Assembly: GCA_902477615.1 (NCBI GenBank)
Contig: CABSHY010000014.1
Location: forward strand, 1-14,679
Source: an uncultured Sutterella sp.
GTDB lineage: Bacteria > Pseudomonadota > Gammaproteobacteria > Burkholderiales > Burkholderiaceae_F
Direction of reading: 5' to 3'
Length of the DNA: 14,679 bases
Below are positions 7,588 to 14,178 of the stretch, one piece after another. The notes beneath the pieces were generated by a model. The model did no database searches and had not been told where the DNA came from. It saw only the letters and a program-made list of their open reading frames with translations. A program made the position numbers and the translations under genes. Every line of letters begins with the position of its first letter. Position 1 is the first letter of the stretch.

Positions 7588-9837
7588 ATGCAACGTATTT
7601 TTACTCCCTTAGTCCTTTGGGTAATGTCTGCTTTGGTGTTGGTCAGTGGTTCTGCCTTGGCTGATGTCCCCGTTACCTATGAAAAAGACTGTCCCAAGGT
7701 TGCCCTTGTTTTATCCGGTGGCGGTGCGCGTGGTTTTGCGCACGTTGGAGTCATTAAGGTTTTGGAAGACTTAGGTATTAAGGTGGACTTGGTCACGGGC
7801 ACGAGCATGGGTTCCATGGTGGGTGGCGGTTATGCATCGGGCTATTCCGTGGATCAAATGAGCGAAATCATTTTAGGTGTGGATTGGCGTGAGATGTTTG
7901 CCATTCGCCCGGATCGTTCATCGCTTAATCGTTTGCGCAGAGAAGACGACTACAAAAATTTGGCTATTAAAGAAGTGGGGATTACGGATAAGGGATTGGC
8001 TTTCCCTGATTCTGTCGTGCCCTCTCAACACTTAACCACCTTTTTAGCAAAAATTACCGAACACGTTCGTTCCGTCAATGACTTAAAACAGTTGCCGATT
8101 CCGTTTGGCGCCATTGCGACGGACTTGTCCGACGGCTCGTTGGTCGTGATGCGAGATGACGTTAACCTCGCAGCTGCAATGAGAGCATCTATGTCCGTGC
8201 CTGGTGCCTTTTCTCCCTATCCTTACAAGGATCACCTCTTGGTGGACGGTGGTTTAGTGCAAAACTTACCCGTTGAGCTTGCCAAAGAAATGGGGGCCGA
8301 CATCATTATTGCGGTGGACGTGAGTACGCCCTTGGAAAAAAAACGTCAGGTGAGTTCAGTAACCGCCGTGATGGGACAGATGATTGCCATTTTGACTGAT
8401 CGCAACTTGGTGGAATCAAAGAAAAAGTTAGGCCCCAAGGACATTTTGATTACGGTCGATTTAGGCGAATTGACGGCGGCCGATTTTGATAAGGCCCAAG
8501 CCATTATGGATGCTGGGGAAAAAAGTGCTCGTAAGTATGAAAAGGCACTGAAGCGCTTAGCTGTTTCTAAAAAAGAATTCCAAACGTGGAATTTGGCTCG
8601 TCAATCCATTGTGAGTGAACCGCGTGATATGACGATTGCCGAAGTTCGAGTCGAGGGTTTAAAGACCGTCAATCCGGACTTTGTGAAAGAAATCGTTGAT
8701 ATTAAGCCCGGTGACAAGGTCAATGTGGCAACGCTTAATCGCGCCAGCGACCGTGTTTGGGCAACGGACGACTTCTCAGTGGTGCCTTTTGTCTTTGAGC
8801 CCGGTCCCAACGGTAAGGAAGTGCTCGTCATTGAACCACAGGAAAAGCCTTGGGGTTACAACACGCTTCGCATTGGAGGGAAACTTTCTAGCGACTTTAA
8901 CCGTGAGCATACGTTTGATTTTCTCTTAGCTCACACTTTGGGTTGGGTGAATCAATGGGGGGGTGAGTGGCGCAATGAACTGCAAATTGGGGAAACGAGT
9001 TATTTCTCATCCATGTTCTATCAGCCCCTTGGTGTCAATAGTCCATTTTTTGTCCGACCGAAGCTTTACTACGAAACGCAATCTTATGATCTCTATAACG
9101 ATGGCGGTCATGCTTTGGGCACGATTGAAAACAGCGTTTTTGAAGGTTCAATCGCCTTAGGGACAGAGCTTTCTCGCAATGCTGTGTTTTCTGTTGGCGC
9201 AGGTTATGCGCACTTGAAGACTAAACCCACTATTGGGACGGTTCCGAATTGGGAGAGCTTTGATACAACGACACCCTTTGTGGAATTAAATTTCCGCTAC
9301 GACAATTTAGATGACGTGAATTTTCCAAAGAAAGGGGCGTTCGTTGACTTTAAAGCAAGACGCTACGTGCACGTTGATGAAAGCCCTGAAAAACCGGAAG
9401 TCAGTGACTATTACTTAAGTGCCATTTTGCCTTATGACTGGGGTAATGATTACGTGAGCATCTTAGCAGCGCGAGCGGGGTCTTCTACGATTCCGGGCCG
9501 ATTTGCTATCGGTGGCCTCTTTAACATGTCGGGTGCCTACTACGGACGCTATACGGGCTCAGATTTGTTTACAACGAGTCTTATCGGTATGAAGCGCATC
9601 AATCGTGGTGGTTTCTGGGGTGTTCCGGTGTATGTGGGCGCAAGCGTTGAAGCGGCGCACCTCAATCAAGAATCTGGCGACAGCAAGTTTATTAATTCGG
9701 ATTGGGACAGTTGGAAAAAAGCCGGCAGCGTTTTTGTGGCTGCCGACTCGATCGTGGGACCGCTTTATTTGGCCGTGGGTCAAACGAGCGATCAAGACAC
9801 GGCGGTTTATTTCTTCTGGGGTCGTCCCTTCCGTTAA
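7588..9837 (+). CDS. Patatin-like phospholipase with POTRA and outer-membrane beta-barrel (PlpD-like, type Vd autotransporter)
   Basis: The 749-residue protein has a Sec signal peptide with a likely cut after SALA (residue 25). The patatin lipase domain follows: oxyanion motif GGGARG (44-49), nucleophile elbow GTSMG with S73, and the catalytic Asp in DGG (D220-G222), giving a complete Ser-Asp dyad. A POTRA-like module begins near 347 (MTIAEVRVEGL). The C-terminal ~330 residues alternate like a 16-strand Omp85-type barrel and end YFFWGRPFR. This order matches Pseudomonas PlpD, which places or releases a phospholipase A at the cell surface through its own barrel. The last residue is Arg rather than the usual aromatic, with Phe just before it. 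The ATG lacks a strong ribosome site. It converges to within 13 bp of the DUF2721 pair and stands alone as a transcription unit. Confidence 0.92.
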   Translation: MQRIFTPLVLWVMSALVLVSGSALADVPVTYEKDCPKVALVLSGGGARGFAHVGVIKVLEDLGIKVDLVTGTSMGSMVGGGYASGYSVDQMSEIILGVDWREMFAIRPDRSSLNRLRREDDYKNLAIKEVGITDKGLAFPDSVVPSQHLTTFLAKITEHVRSVNDLKQLPIPFGAIATDLSDGSLVVMRDDVNLAAAMRASMSVPGAFSPYPYKDHLLVDGGLVQNLPVELAKEMGADIIIAVDVSTPLEKKRQVSSVTAVMGQMIAILTDRNLVESKKKLGPKDILITVDLGELTAADFDKAQAIMDAGEKSARKYEKALKRLAVSKKEFQTWNLARQSIVSEPRDMTIAEVRVEGLKTVNPDFVKEIVDIKPGDKVNVATLNRASDRVWATDDFSVVPFVFEPGPNGKEVLVIEPQEKPWGYNTLRIGGKLSSDFNREHTFDFLLAHTLGWVNQWGGEWRNELQIGETSYFSSMFYQPLGVNSPFFVRPKLYYETQSYDLYNDGGHALGTIENSVFEGSIALGTELSRNAVFSVGAGYAHLKTKPTIGTVPNWESFDTTTPFVELNFRYDNLDDVNFPKKGAFVDFKARRYVHVDESPEKPEVSDYYLSAILPYDWGNDYVSILAARAGSSTIPGRFAIGGLFNMSGAYYGRYTGSDLFTTSLIGMKRINRGGFWGVPVYVGASVEAAHLNQESGDSKFINSDWDSWKKAGSVFVAADSIVGPLYLAVGQTSDQDTAVYFFWGRPFR

Positions 9838-9850
9838 ACCGCGTGCGAAT

Positions 9851-10276
9851 TTAATGGTGCATGCTCAACCCAATGGCTTTGGTCGATAGCGAAACTTCGC
9901 GAACGAAGTAAATCGTAGAAATCAATAAAAAGCCGATGGAGATAAAGAGCATGCCGAGCTTGATAACGCCCATGTCAATCGAGACCATGCTCTCAACGAT
10001 GCCGCACAAGACTTGAAGGCCGCTGAAGGTGGCCGATAACACCACCGTCAAAATAGACATACGAAGTAAGGCAGCGCGCTCGAAAATGAGTTCAATCGCG
10101 TGATTCAAGTCCTTGTCTTCACGCGGAGCAATGGCATTTTTTTCACGCAAAAGTTGGCGCACTCGATTGGTGGAGTGGTTGTAGCGAGCGGTCATTGCTA
10201 AGAGCAAAAGACCGACGCCGGAAATTAAAGTCACGGGCGGAAGTGCCGTGGATAACATTTGATGATATTCAACCAT
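9851..10276 (-). CDS. DUF2721 family membrane protein (second copy)
   Basis: A 141-residue protein with three predicted membrane segments (about 11-30, 68-95 and 104-126). It carries the DUF2721 pattern: a Pro-containing first helix, then RYNHSTNRVRQLLRE with a basic stretch and NAIAPRED. It ends in an unusual His-His. Function is unknown for the family. It aligns without gaps to the neighbouring 141-residue protein with about 79 identical positions by hand count (about 56%), so they are tandem paralogues. The gap to the upstream copy is 10 bp and the ribosome site TAAGGAG overlaps the upstream stop codon, so the pair is translated as an operon. Its 3' end nearly abuts the patatin gene with no visible terminator between. 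Confidence 0.85.
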   Translation of the reverse strand: MVEYHQMLSTALPPVTLISGVGLLLLAMTARYNHSTNRVRQLLREKNAIAPREDKDLNHAIELIFERAALLRMSILTVVLSATFSGLQVLCGIVESMVSIDMGVIKLGMLFISIGFLLISTIYFVREVSLSTKAIGLSMHH

Positions 10277-10282
10277 GACACT

Positions 10283-10289
10283 CTCCTTA
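10283..10289 (-). promoter_or_regulatory. Ribosome site overlapping the upstream DUF2721 stop codon
   Basis: Read on the minus strand this is TAAGGAG: the TAA ends the upstream paralogue and the AAGGAG is the Shine-Dalgarno site of the downstream one, six bases before its ATG. This implies translational coupling of the two copies. Confidence 0.8.
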
Positions 10290-10712
10290 GTGGTGAACGC
10301 TCAAGCCCAAAGCCTTCATGGAGGTTGAGACTTCTTCAGCAAAAATCAGCGTGGAGGCAACGACCAAAACCACGGCGAGCAACAAAAGCGTGGACTTGAC
10401 CATCACCAAATTCAAGCCCATGGCGATTTCAAGAACGCTCATCAACACGAGTAGGGCCGAGAACATCCCCGAGAGGACAACGAGCAAAATCGCTCGGCGC
10501 AACAGCGTCACCCGCAGGAAAATGAGGTCAATGGCGTGCTCCAAGTCATCGTCACGGCGAGGTGCGATGGCATTACTTTCACGCAAAAGTTGACGCAAAC
10601 GGTCAGTGGAGTGGTTGTAGCGATTGGTCATGGAGACCAACAAAAGGCCAACGCCCGAAATCAAAGTAATCGGGGTGAGAGCCGCAGATAAAACGGTGCT
10701 GTAATCAATCAT
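10287..10712 (-). CDS. DUF2721 family membrane protein (first copy)
   Basis: A 141-residue protein with the same three-helix layout as its downstream paralogue and the same conserved core: TLISGVGLLL in helix 1, RYNHSTDRLRQLLRE, NAIAPR, and the terminal KALGLSVHH. The two diverge most in the third helix and in the loop between helices 2 and 3. No catalytic motif is visible and the role is unknown. It is first in the pair. The upstream ribosome site is weak (AAAG-type purines only), in contrast to the strong site of the second copy. A 6-bp-arm hairpin lies in its leader (10728-10744). Confidence 0.85.
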   Translation of the reverse strand: MIDYSTVLSAALTPITLISGVGLLLVSMTNRYNHSTDRLRQLLRESNAIAPRRDDDLEHAIDLIFLRVTLLRRAILLVVLSGMFSALLVLMSVLEIAMGLNLVMVKSTLLLLAVVLVVASTLIFAEEVSTSMKALGLSVHH

Positions 10713-10809
10713 TACGCAGTCAGCTTTGTCTTTTTGGTAAAGACGAAAAATTAATTAGGGTAACCCGTAATGATATGCCTTTCTACACAATTTCGAAAGG
10801 ATAAATACG

Positions 10810-11337
10810 TTATTCTTTCTCAGAGGTTACCTCAACTTTGGGGGCTTCATCGGGTTTAATGAACTCGATTAATTGAGGTGCCACGATGCGGCGATAATCG
10901 TCCGTTTTAATGATGATGGAGTGATCCAAGAGACCTGCGTTAAAGGCAAGTTCGTCGTATCGCTCATAAAGATAGGGGTCAGCCACGAGTTTAAGGTCTG
11001 GGTGAAAACTTACAGGCGGCACAGCACCAAAGACGCAACCGGTGAGTTCAGTGACTTCCACGGGGCTTGCGAGCGAAGCGCGACGCGCTCCAAGGGCCAC
11101 CGCCAATTTCGTTAAATCGGCTTGCTTGTCCGCCGGCAAAATCGCAAGGACGTGTTGCTTGATGCCATTGCCTTTGACGTGGCAGACGAGGGCTTTGGCG
11201 CCTTGACCGAGTTGGGTGCCACGGATTTCAGCCACCGACTGACTGGATTTGCCGCTGGCGGTGTGTTCGAGGACTCGAAACTGCGCATTTCCTTGCGTAA
11301 AAAGAGCGGTTAACTTTTCTAAAACGTTTTCAACCAT
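10810..11337 (-). CDS. yeaK: YbaK/aminoacyl-tRNA editing domain protein, YeaK-type
   Basis: Trans-acting editing domain that deacylates mischarged tRNA in the cytoplasm; E. coli YeaK acts on Ser/Thr-type mischarging. The protein resembles YeaK along its length as I recall it: EIRGTQLGQGAKALV (38-51, with the conserved Lys at 48), KGNGIKQHVLAIL, ELTGCVFGAVPP (97-108), FHPDLKLVADP, AFNAG (131-135) and KTDDY (144-148). I chose the ATG at 11337 (175 residues). The reading frame extends to a TTG at 11355, but GAGG lies seven bases before this ATG and the extra six residues are not family-like. A charged tail of about 15 residues (KPDEAPKVEVTSEKE) extends past the domain. It is divergent from yqgE and upstream of the DUF2721 pair on the same strand, 97 bp away. 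Confidence 0.92.
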   Translation of the reverse strand: MVENVLEKLTALFTQGNAQFRVLEHTASGKSSQSVAEIRGTQLGQGAKALVCHVKGNGIKQHVLAILPADKQADLTKLAVALGARRASLASPVEVTELTGCVFGAVPPVSFHPDLKLVADPYLYERYDELAFNAGLLDHSIIIKTDDYRRIVAPQLIEFIKPDEAPKVEVTSEKE

Positions 11338-11344
11338 GGGTAAG

Positions 11345-11348
11345 CCTC
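11345..11348 (-). promoter_or_regulatory. Shine-Dalgarno site that decides the yeaK start
   Basis: GAGG on the minus strand lies seven bases before the ATG at 11337. It lies inside the reading frame if the TTG at 11355 were used, which argues for the shorter protein. Confidence 0.65.
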
Positions 11349-11363
11349 GAAACAAAGTGTGTC

Positions 11364-11384
11364 TTTTCTTTTGAGAAAAGAAAA
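11364..11384. promoter_or_regulatory. Perfect 9-bp-arm AT-rich dyad between yeaK and yqgE
   Basis: TTTTCTTTT (11364-11372) and AAAAGAAAA (11376-11384) flank GAG. The dyad sits in the 84-bp space between divergent genes, where both promoters must lie. It could be an operator or simply AT-rich promoter DNA. It is unlikely to be a terminator because neither flanking gene ends here. Confidence 0.35.
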
Positions 11385-11421
11385 AACATGCAAGAATATA
11401 GACAATTAGGGAGGAATTTTA

Positions 11422-11997
11422 ATGGCAGATTTTGTTTCTTTCAAAGGACAATTTTTAGTCGCCGCTCCCAATATGAAGGATCCCATTTTTGCTCAAAGTG
11501 TTATTTACCTTTGTGAGCATTCACCCAAAGGGGCGATGGGATTGGTGATTAATCGCGCGGTGGCTTTAAGTGTGGCTTCGCTCATGGAACGCGTGGGCAT
11601 TGAAAACCACAACGAGCGCTTAGAAGAAGCGATGCTTTTTGATGGTGGACCCGTTCAGGTTGAGCGTGGTTTTGTGTTGCATTCACCCCAAAAGAAGTAT
11701 CATTCTTCGCTCATGCTCACGGACAACATGACGTTATCGACGTCAAAAGACGTTCTCGAGGCCATGGCGAACGCCGAGCGGTGCCCTGAGAAATTCTTCG
11801 TTAGCCTTGGCTACGCCGGCTGGAGCGAAGGTCAGTTAGAAGACGAGTTATCGGTCTCGGGGTGGTTGATTGCCCCAGCCGACGAAGCCATTATTTTTGA
11901 TGTGCCGGCTGAGCGTCGGTATGAAGCGGCTTTGGCTTCGATTGGATTGACGCCGAACGATTTCGGCAATTGGATGGATGGTTCAGGACACGCATAA
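11422..11997 (+). CDS. yqgE: YqgE/AlgH family protein (UPF0301)
   Basis: A 191-residue member of UPF0301, called AlgH in Pseudomonas, where it was linked to alginate regulation; the biochemical role is not settled. Family hallmarks are FKGQFLVAAPNMKDPIFAQSVIYLCEH near the N-terminus, GAMGLVINR, the FDGGPVQ segment and a glycine-rich LGYAGWSEGQLEDEL. The ATG has a very strong ribosome site, GGAGG (11410-11414), seven bases upstream. Its stop codon overlaps the ruvX start by one base (taATG), a pairing conserved across proteobacteria, so the two are translationally coupled. Confidence 0.95.
   Translation: MADFVSFKGQFLVAAPNMKDPIFAQSVIYLCEHSPKGAMGLVINRAVALSVASLMERVGIENHNERLEEAMLFDGGPVQVERGFVLHSPQKKYHSSLMLTDNMTLSTSKDVLEAMANAERCPEKFFVSLGYAGWSEGQLEDELSVSGWLIAPADEAIIFDVPAERRYEAALASIGLTPNDFGNWMDGSGHA
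11985..11988 (+). promoter_or_regulatory. Shine-Dalgarno site that decides the ruvX start
   Basis: AGGA inside the 3' end of yqgE lies eight bases before the ATG at 11997. The frame is open further back to a TTG at 11970, but this site and the family N-terminus favour the ATG. Confidence 0.6.
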
Positions 11998-12377
11998 TGG
12001 ACGGTTCGATTATTGGTTTTGATTTTGGTGAAAAGCGCACTGGTGTTGCCATCGGCAACACCATGATGCGTCAGGCTTCTCCTTTGACAATCGTGGACTC
12101 TCGCACAAATGACGCCCGTTGGAAGGGGGTGGAGAAGTTAGTCAAAGAGTGGTCCCCCGTGGCTTTTGTGGTGGGGATCCCCTCGCACCCCGATGGCACG
12201 GCGCACGAGATGACCGCGCGTTGTGAGCGTTTTGCCCGACAGCTTGAAGGGCGTTATCATTTACCCGTTTTTCGCGTTGATGAGCGCTACTCCTCGGCGG
12301 TTGTCGATAGCGATGAAGAATTTATCGATGATGAAGCAGCAAGCGTCATCTTGCAACAATATTTCGAAGAAAATTAA
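11997..12377 (+). CDS. ruvX: RuvX/YqgF family RNase H-fold nuclease (putative pre-16S rRNA nuclease)
   Basis: YqgF has an RNase H/RuvC-like fold and is implicated in 5' maturation of 16S rRNA and, under the name RuvX, in Holliday-junction work. The 126-residue form starting at 11997 begins MDGSIIGFDFGEKRTGVAIG with the metal-binding Asp at D9. VVGIPSHPDGT and DERYSS (E96) follow, and the last acidic site is in DDEAASVILQQYF (D111/D112). All three acidic positions of the active site are present. The stretch between DERYSS and DDEAA is short, about ten residues, and lacks the basic linker seen in many homologues of about 138 residues. It overlaps yqgE by one base and is followed by plsC after 5 bp. 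Confidence 0.93.
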   Translation: MDGSIIGFDFGEKRTGVAIGNTMMRQASPLTIVDSRTNDARWKGVEKLVKEWSPVAFVVGIPSHPDGTAHEMTARCERFARQLEGRYHLPVFRVDERYSSAVVDSDEEFIDDEAASVILQQYFEEN

Positions 12378-12382
12378 TCGTT

Positions 12383-13141
12383 ATGCATAAGATTAGTGGT
12401 GCGTTTCGCTTTGTAGCGGCGCTTTTGTATGTCGTGGCTTGTATCACGATGGTGTTGTTTTATTTGCAATGGGTAAAACCCGAAAAGAAGGTCGGCATCA
12501 TTCGCTCCTGGGCCGCCTTTCTCATTAAGATCGTGGGCATTGAATTAAAGTGCGAGGGTGAGGTTTATCCGTCTCATTGTCTGCTTGTTGCCAATCACGT
12601 TTCTTTCTTGGATATCTTTGCACTGGATTCTCAAAAGCCGGGTCGCTTTATTGCCAAGAGTGAAATTGCCAATTGGCCGATTTTCGGTCGTATTGCCAAG
12701 GGCGTGGATACGCTTTTTATTGAACGCAAGAACCGTCGCTCCATTGTTGAAGTCAATGAGCAATTAAGTCTTGCCCTGCAAGCGGGGCAAACCGTTATGC
12801 TTTTCCCGGAAGGTCGTACGAGTTTAGGCTTGTCGCTTTTGCCCTTAAAAGCCAATTTGATGGAACCGGCGGTTATGTCGGGTACGCCCATTCAACCCGT
12901 TGTGCTTTGCTACACGGAAAACGGTGAAAAAACGACCAAAGCCTCTTATGCCAACATTTCCATTTTTGCGTGTTTATGGACGATTGTGAGTACGCCTAAT
13001 TTGGCGTTGACAATGAAATTCTTACCTGTCATTGATACGCATGGAAAAGCTCGCCGAGAAGTGGCAAAAATAGCGTCAGCCAGCATGAGCGAAGCGATGG
13101 GAGTGCCCGATCCGATGTTGGAAAATCCGGGATCAAATTAA
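12383..13141 (+). CDS. plsC: 1-acyl-sn-glycerol-3-phosphate acyltransferase (PlsC family)
   Basis: PlsC acylates lysophosphatidic acid to phosphatidic acid at the inner membrane, a step in phospholipid synthesis. The 252-residue protein has one clear N-terminal membrane helix (about 8-30). Acyltransferase motif I is NHVSFLD (N71, H72, D77), motif II is the LFIERKN region (about 111-117), motif III is FPEGRTS (141-147), and a Pro-containing motif IV follows near GTPIQPVVL. All catalytic residues are present. Alternative acyl acceptors such as ornithine lipids cannot be excluded. It starts 5 bp after ruvX with only a weak purine-rich site, suggesting coupling to ruvX translation. A terminator follows directly, closing the yqgE-ruvX-plsC operon. 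Confidence 0.92.
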   Translation: MHKISGAFRFVAALLYVVACITMVLFYLQWVKPEKKVGIIRSWAAFLIKIVGIELKCEGEVYPSHCLLVANHVSFLDIFALDSQKPGRFIAKSEIANWPIFGRIAKGVDTLFIERKNRRSIVEVNEQLSLALQAGQTVMLFPEGRTSLGLSLLPLKANLMEPAVMSGTPIQPVVLCYTENGEKTTKASYANISIFACLWTIVSTPNLALTMKFLPVIDTHGKARREVAKIASASMSEAMGVPDPMLENPGSN

Positions 13142-13144
13142 TCG

Positions 13145-13187
13145 AAAAAGAAGGCGCAATATCCAAACGATAGGCGCCATTCTTTTT
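13145..13187. terminator. Bidirectional intrinsic terminator between plsC and apaH
   Basis: AAAAAGAAGGCGC (13145-13157) pairs with GCGCC (13174-13178) and TTCTTTTT (13180-13187), with A13179 as a one-base bulge. The apical part adds TATC/GATA pairs. The A-run and T-run on the two sides give a U-tract in either direction. The right arm includes part of the apaH stop codon. Confidence 0.85.
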
Positions 13188-14004
13188 AAGCAAGTGGGTC
13201 AAGGTATTGAGGGGCTTTAACACTCAAGACTTTGCGAGCGGGCAACTCAATGGCTGTAAGCGCTCCGCCCCAAACGCAGCCCGTATCAAGCGCAATGACA
13301 TTGTCTTGAACGACGAGACCCAATGTTGACCAATGACCAAAAACAATGCGGTCATTTTTGGTTTTTCTGACCGGGCACTCAAACCATGGCATTAAATGAT
13401 CGGGTTTTTGCGCTAAACCCTCTTTAATCTTGTAGTCAGGAATGCCCTTTTTATCCACGAAGCGAATGCGTGTAAAGCCATTTAAGATGGCCCGCATGCG
13501 AGCATCCCCCGTAAGTTTCTTATCCCACAAGTCTTTGCCGTACATGTGTTGCAAATAGGCTTTCCAGTCCTTGCCTTGAAGATGGGTTTGTACTTCTTGG
13601 GCGAGGGATTGGGCTTCTTCTAAAGTCCAGGCAGGGTCAATGCTTGCATGCACAAACGTGTAGTCTTGCCATTGGTAAAGAAGGGGTTGATGACGAATAT
13701 AGTCGATGAGTTCTTCACTGTCGGGGGCATTTAAAATTTCATCGATCGTATCACGGCGATTGACCTTACCGGCGCCGGCTGCCGTTGCCAACAGGTGCAT
13801 CTCGTGGTTACCTAAAAGGAACTTGGCGCGAGCCCCTAGGGCCTTAATAAGGCGCAAGGTGGAAAGTGATTGCGGGCCGCGATTGATCACGTCGCCCAAA
13901 AAGAGCAAAGGCATTTCCTCTTGCACTTGGTCGAGCAAGTCTTCAAGCGTCGGTAGGCACCCGTGGACATCACCGATGACTAAAATTTTTTGAGCCGATT
14001 GCAT
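13186..14004 (-). CDS. apaH: Symmetrical bis(5'-nucleosyl)-tetraphosphatase ApaH
   Basis: ApaH splits Ap4A into two ADP, clearing a stress alarmone and acting on Np4-capped RNA. The 272-residue product has the standard length and the metallophosphatase motif set: GDVHG (11-15), GDVINRGP (37-44), GNHEMHLLA (from 65), FVHASIDP (H119), GHW (223-225) and DTGCVWGG (240-247). The metal ligands D12, H14, D38, N66 and H119 are all present, as is H224. It converges on plsC through a shared terminator and diverges from galU. The ribosome site is weak. The spacer to galU holds a 12-bp palindrome. Confidence 0.97.
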   Translation of the reverse strand: MQSAQKILVIGDVHGCLPTLEDLLDQVQEEMPLLFLGDVINRGPQSLSTLRLIKALGARAKFLLGNHEMHLLATAAGAGKVNRRDTIDEILNAPDSEELIDYIRHQPLLYQWQDYTFVHASIDPAWTLEEAQSLAQEVQTHLQGKDWKAYLQHMYGKDLWDKKLTGDARMRAILNGFTRIRFVDKKGIPDYKIKEGLAQKPDHLMPWFECPVRKTKNDRIVFGHWSTLGLVVQDNVIALDTGCVWGGALTAIELPARKVLSVKAPQYLDPLA

Positions 14005-14070
14005 AGTTCAAAACACAAATATAGATTGCTGTCAGTATATTGAAGTTTGTTTTGAAAAGTCTAATAGAGG

Positions 14071-14082
14071 GACCTTAAGGTC
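14071..14082. promoter_or_regulatory. 12-bp perfect palindrome between apaH and galU
   Basis: GACCTTAAGGTC is its own reverse complement. It lies 66 bp before the apaH ATG and 96 bp before the galU ATG, a fitting place for a shared operator. A TATACT hexamer (14134-14139) further right may be a galU -10 box, without a good -35. No regulator can be named. Confidence 0.35.
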
Positions 14083-14178
14083 TAAGTGTTTTGCAAAGCG
14101 TTTCTCTTTCACGTTTTCTAGTCGCTCTTTGTCTATACTTATAACTGTTGATTCATTTTTTTTCGTAGGTTTTTCCCC

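Noticed and set aside
10778..10800. CCTTTC/GAAAGG inverted repeat downstream of yeaK as a terminator
   Set aside because: The stem is 6 bp with an 11-base loop and no U-run follows on the yeaK strand, so read-through into the DUF2721 pair remains possible.
11338..11355. Upstream TTG start for yeaK
   Set aside because: The ATG at 11337 has GAGG seven bases upstream and begins where the family begins.
11970..11996. Upstream TTG start for ruvX
   Set aside because: It would add nine non-family residues inside yqgE; the ATG at 11997 has AGGA at proper spacing and the usual stop-start overlap.
6394..13198. The 13-mer TTAAGCAAGTGGG occurs at 6394-6406 and 13186-13198, both at gene ends
   Set aside because: About one or two shared 13-mers are expected by chance in 14.7 kb, and one copy overlaps the end of apaH coding sequence. 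No longer homology flanks it.
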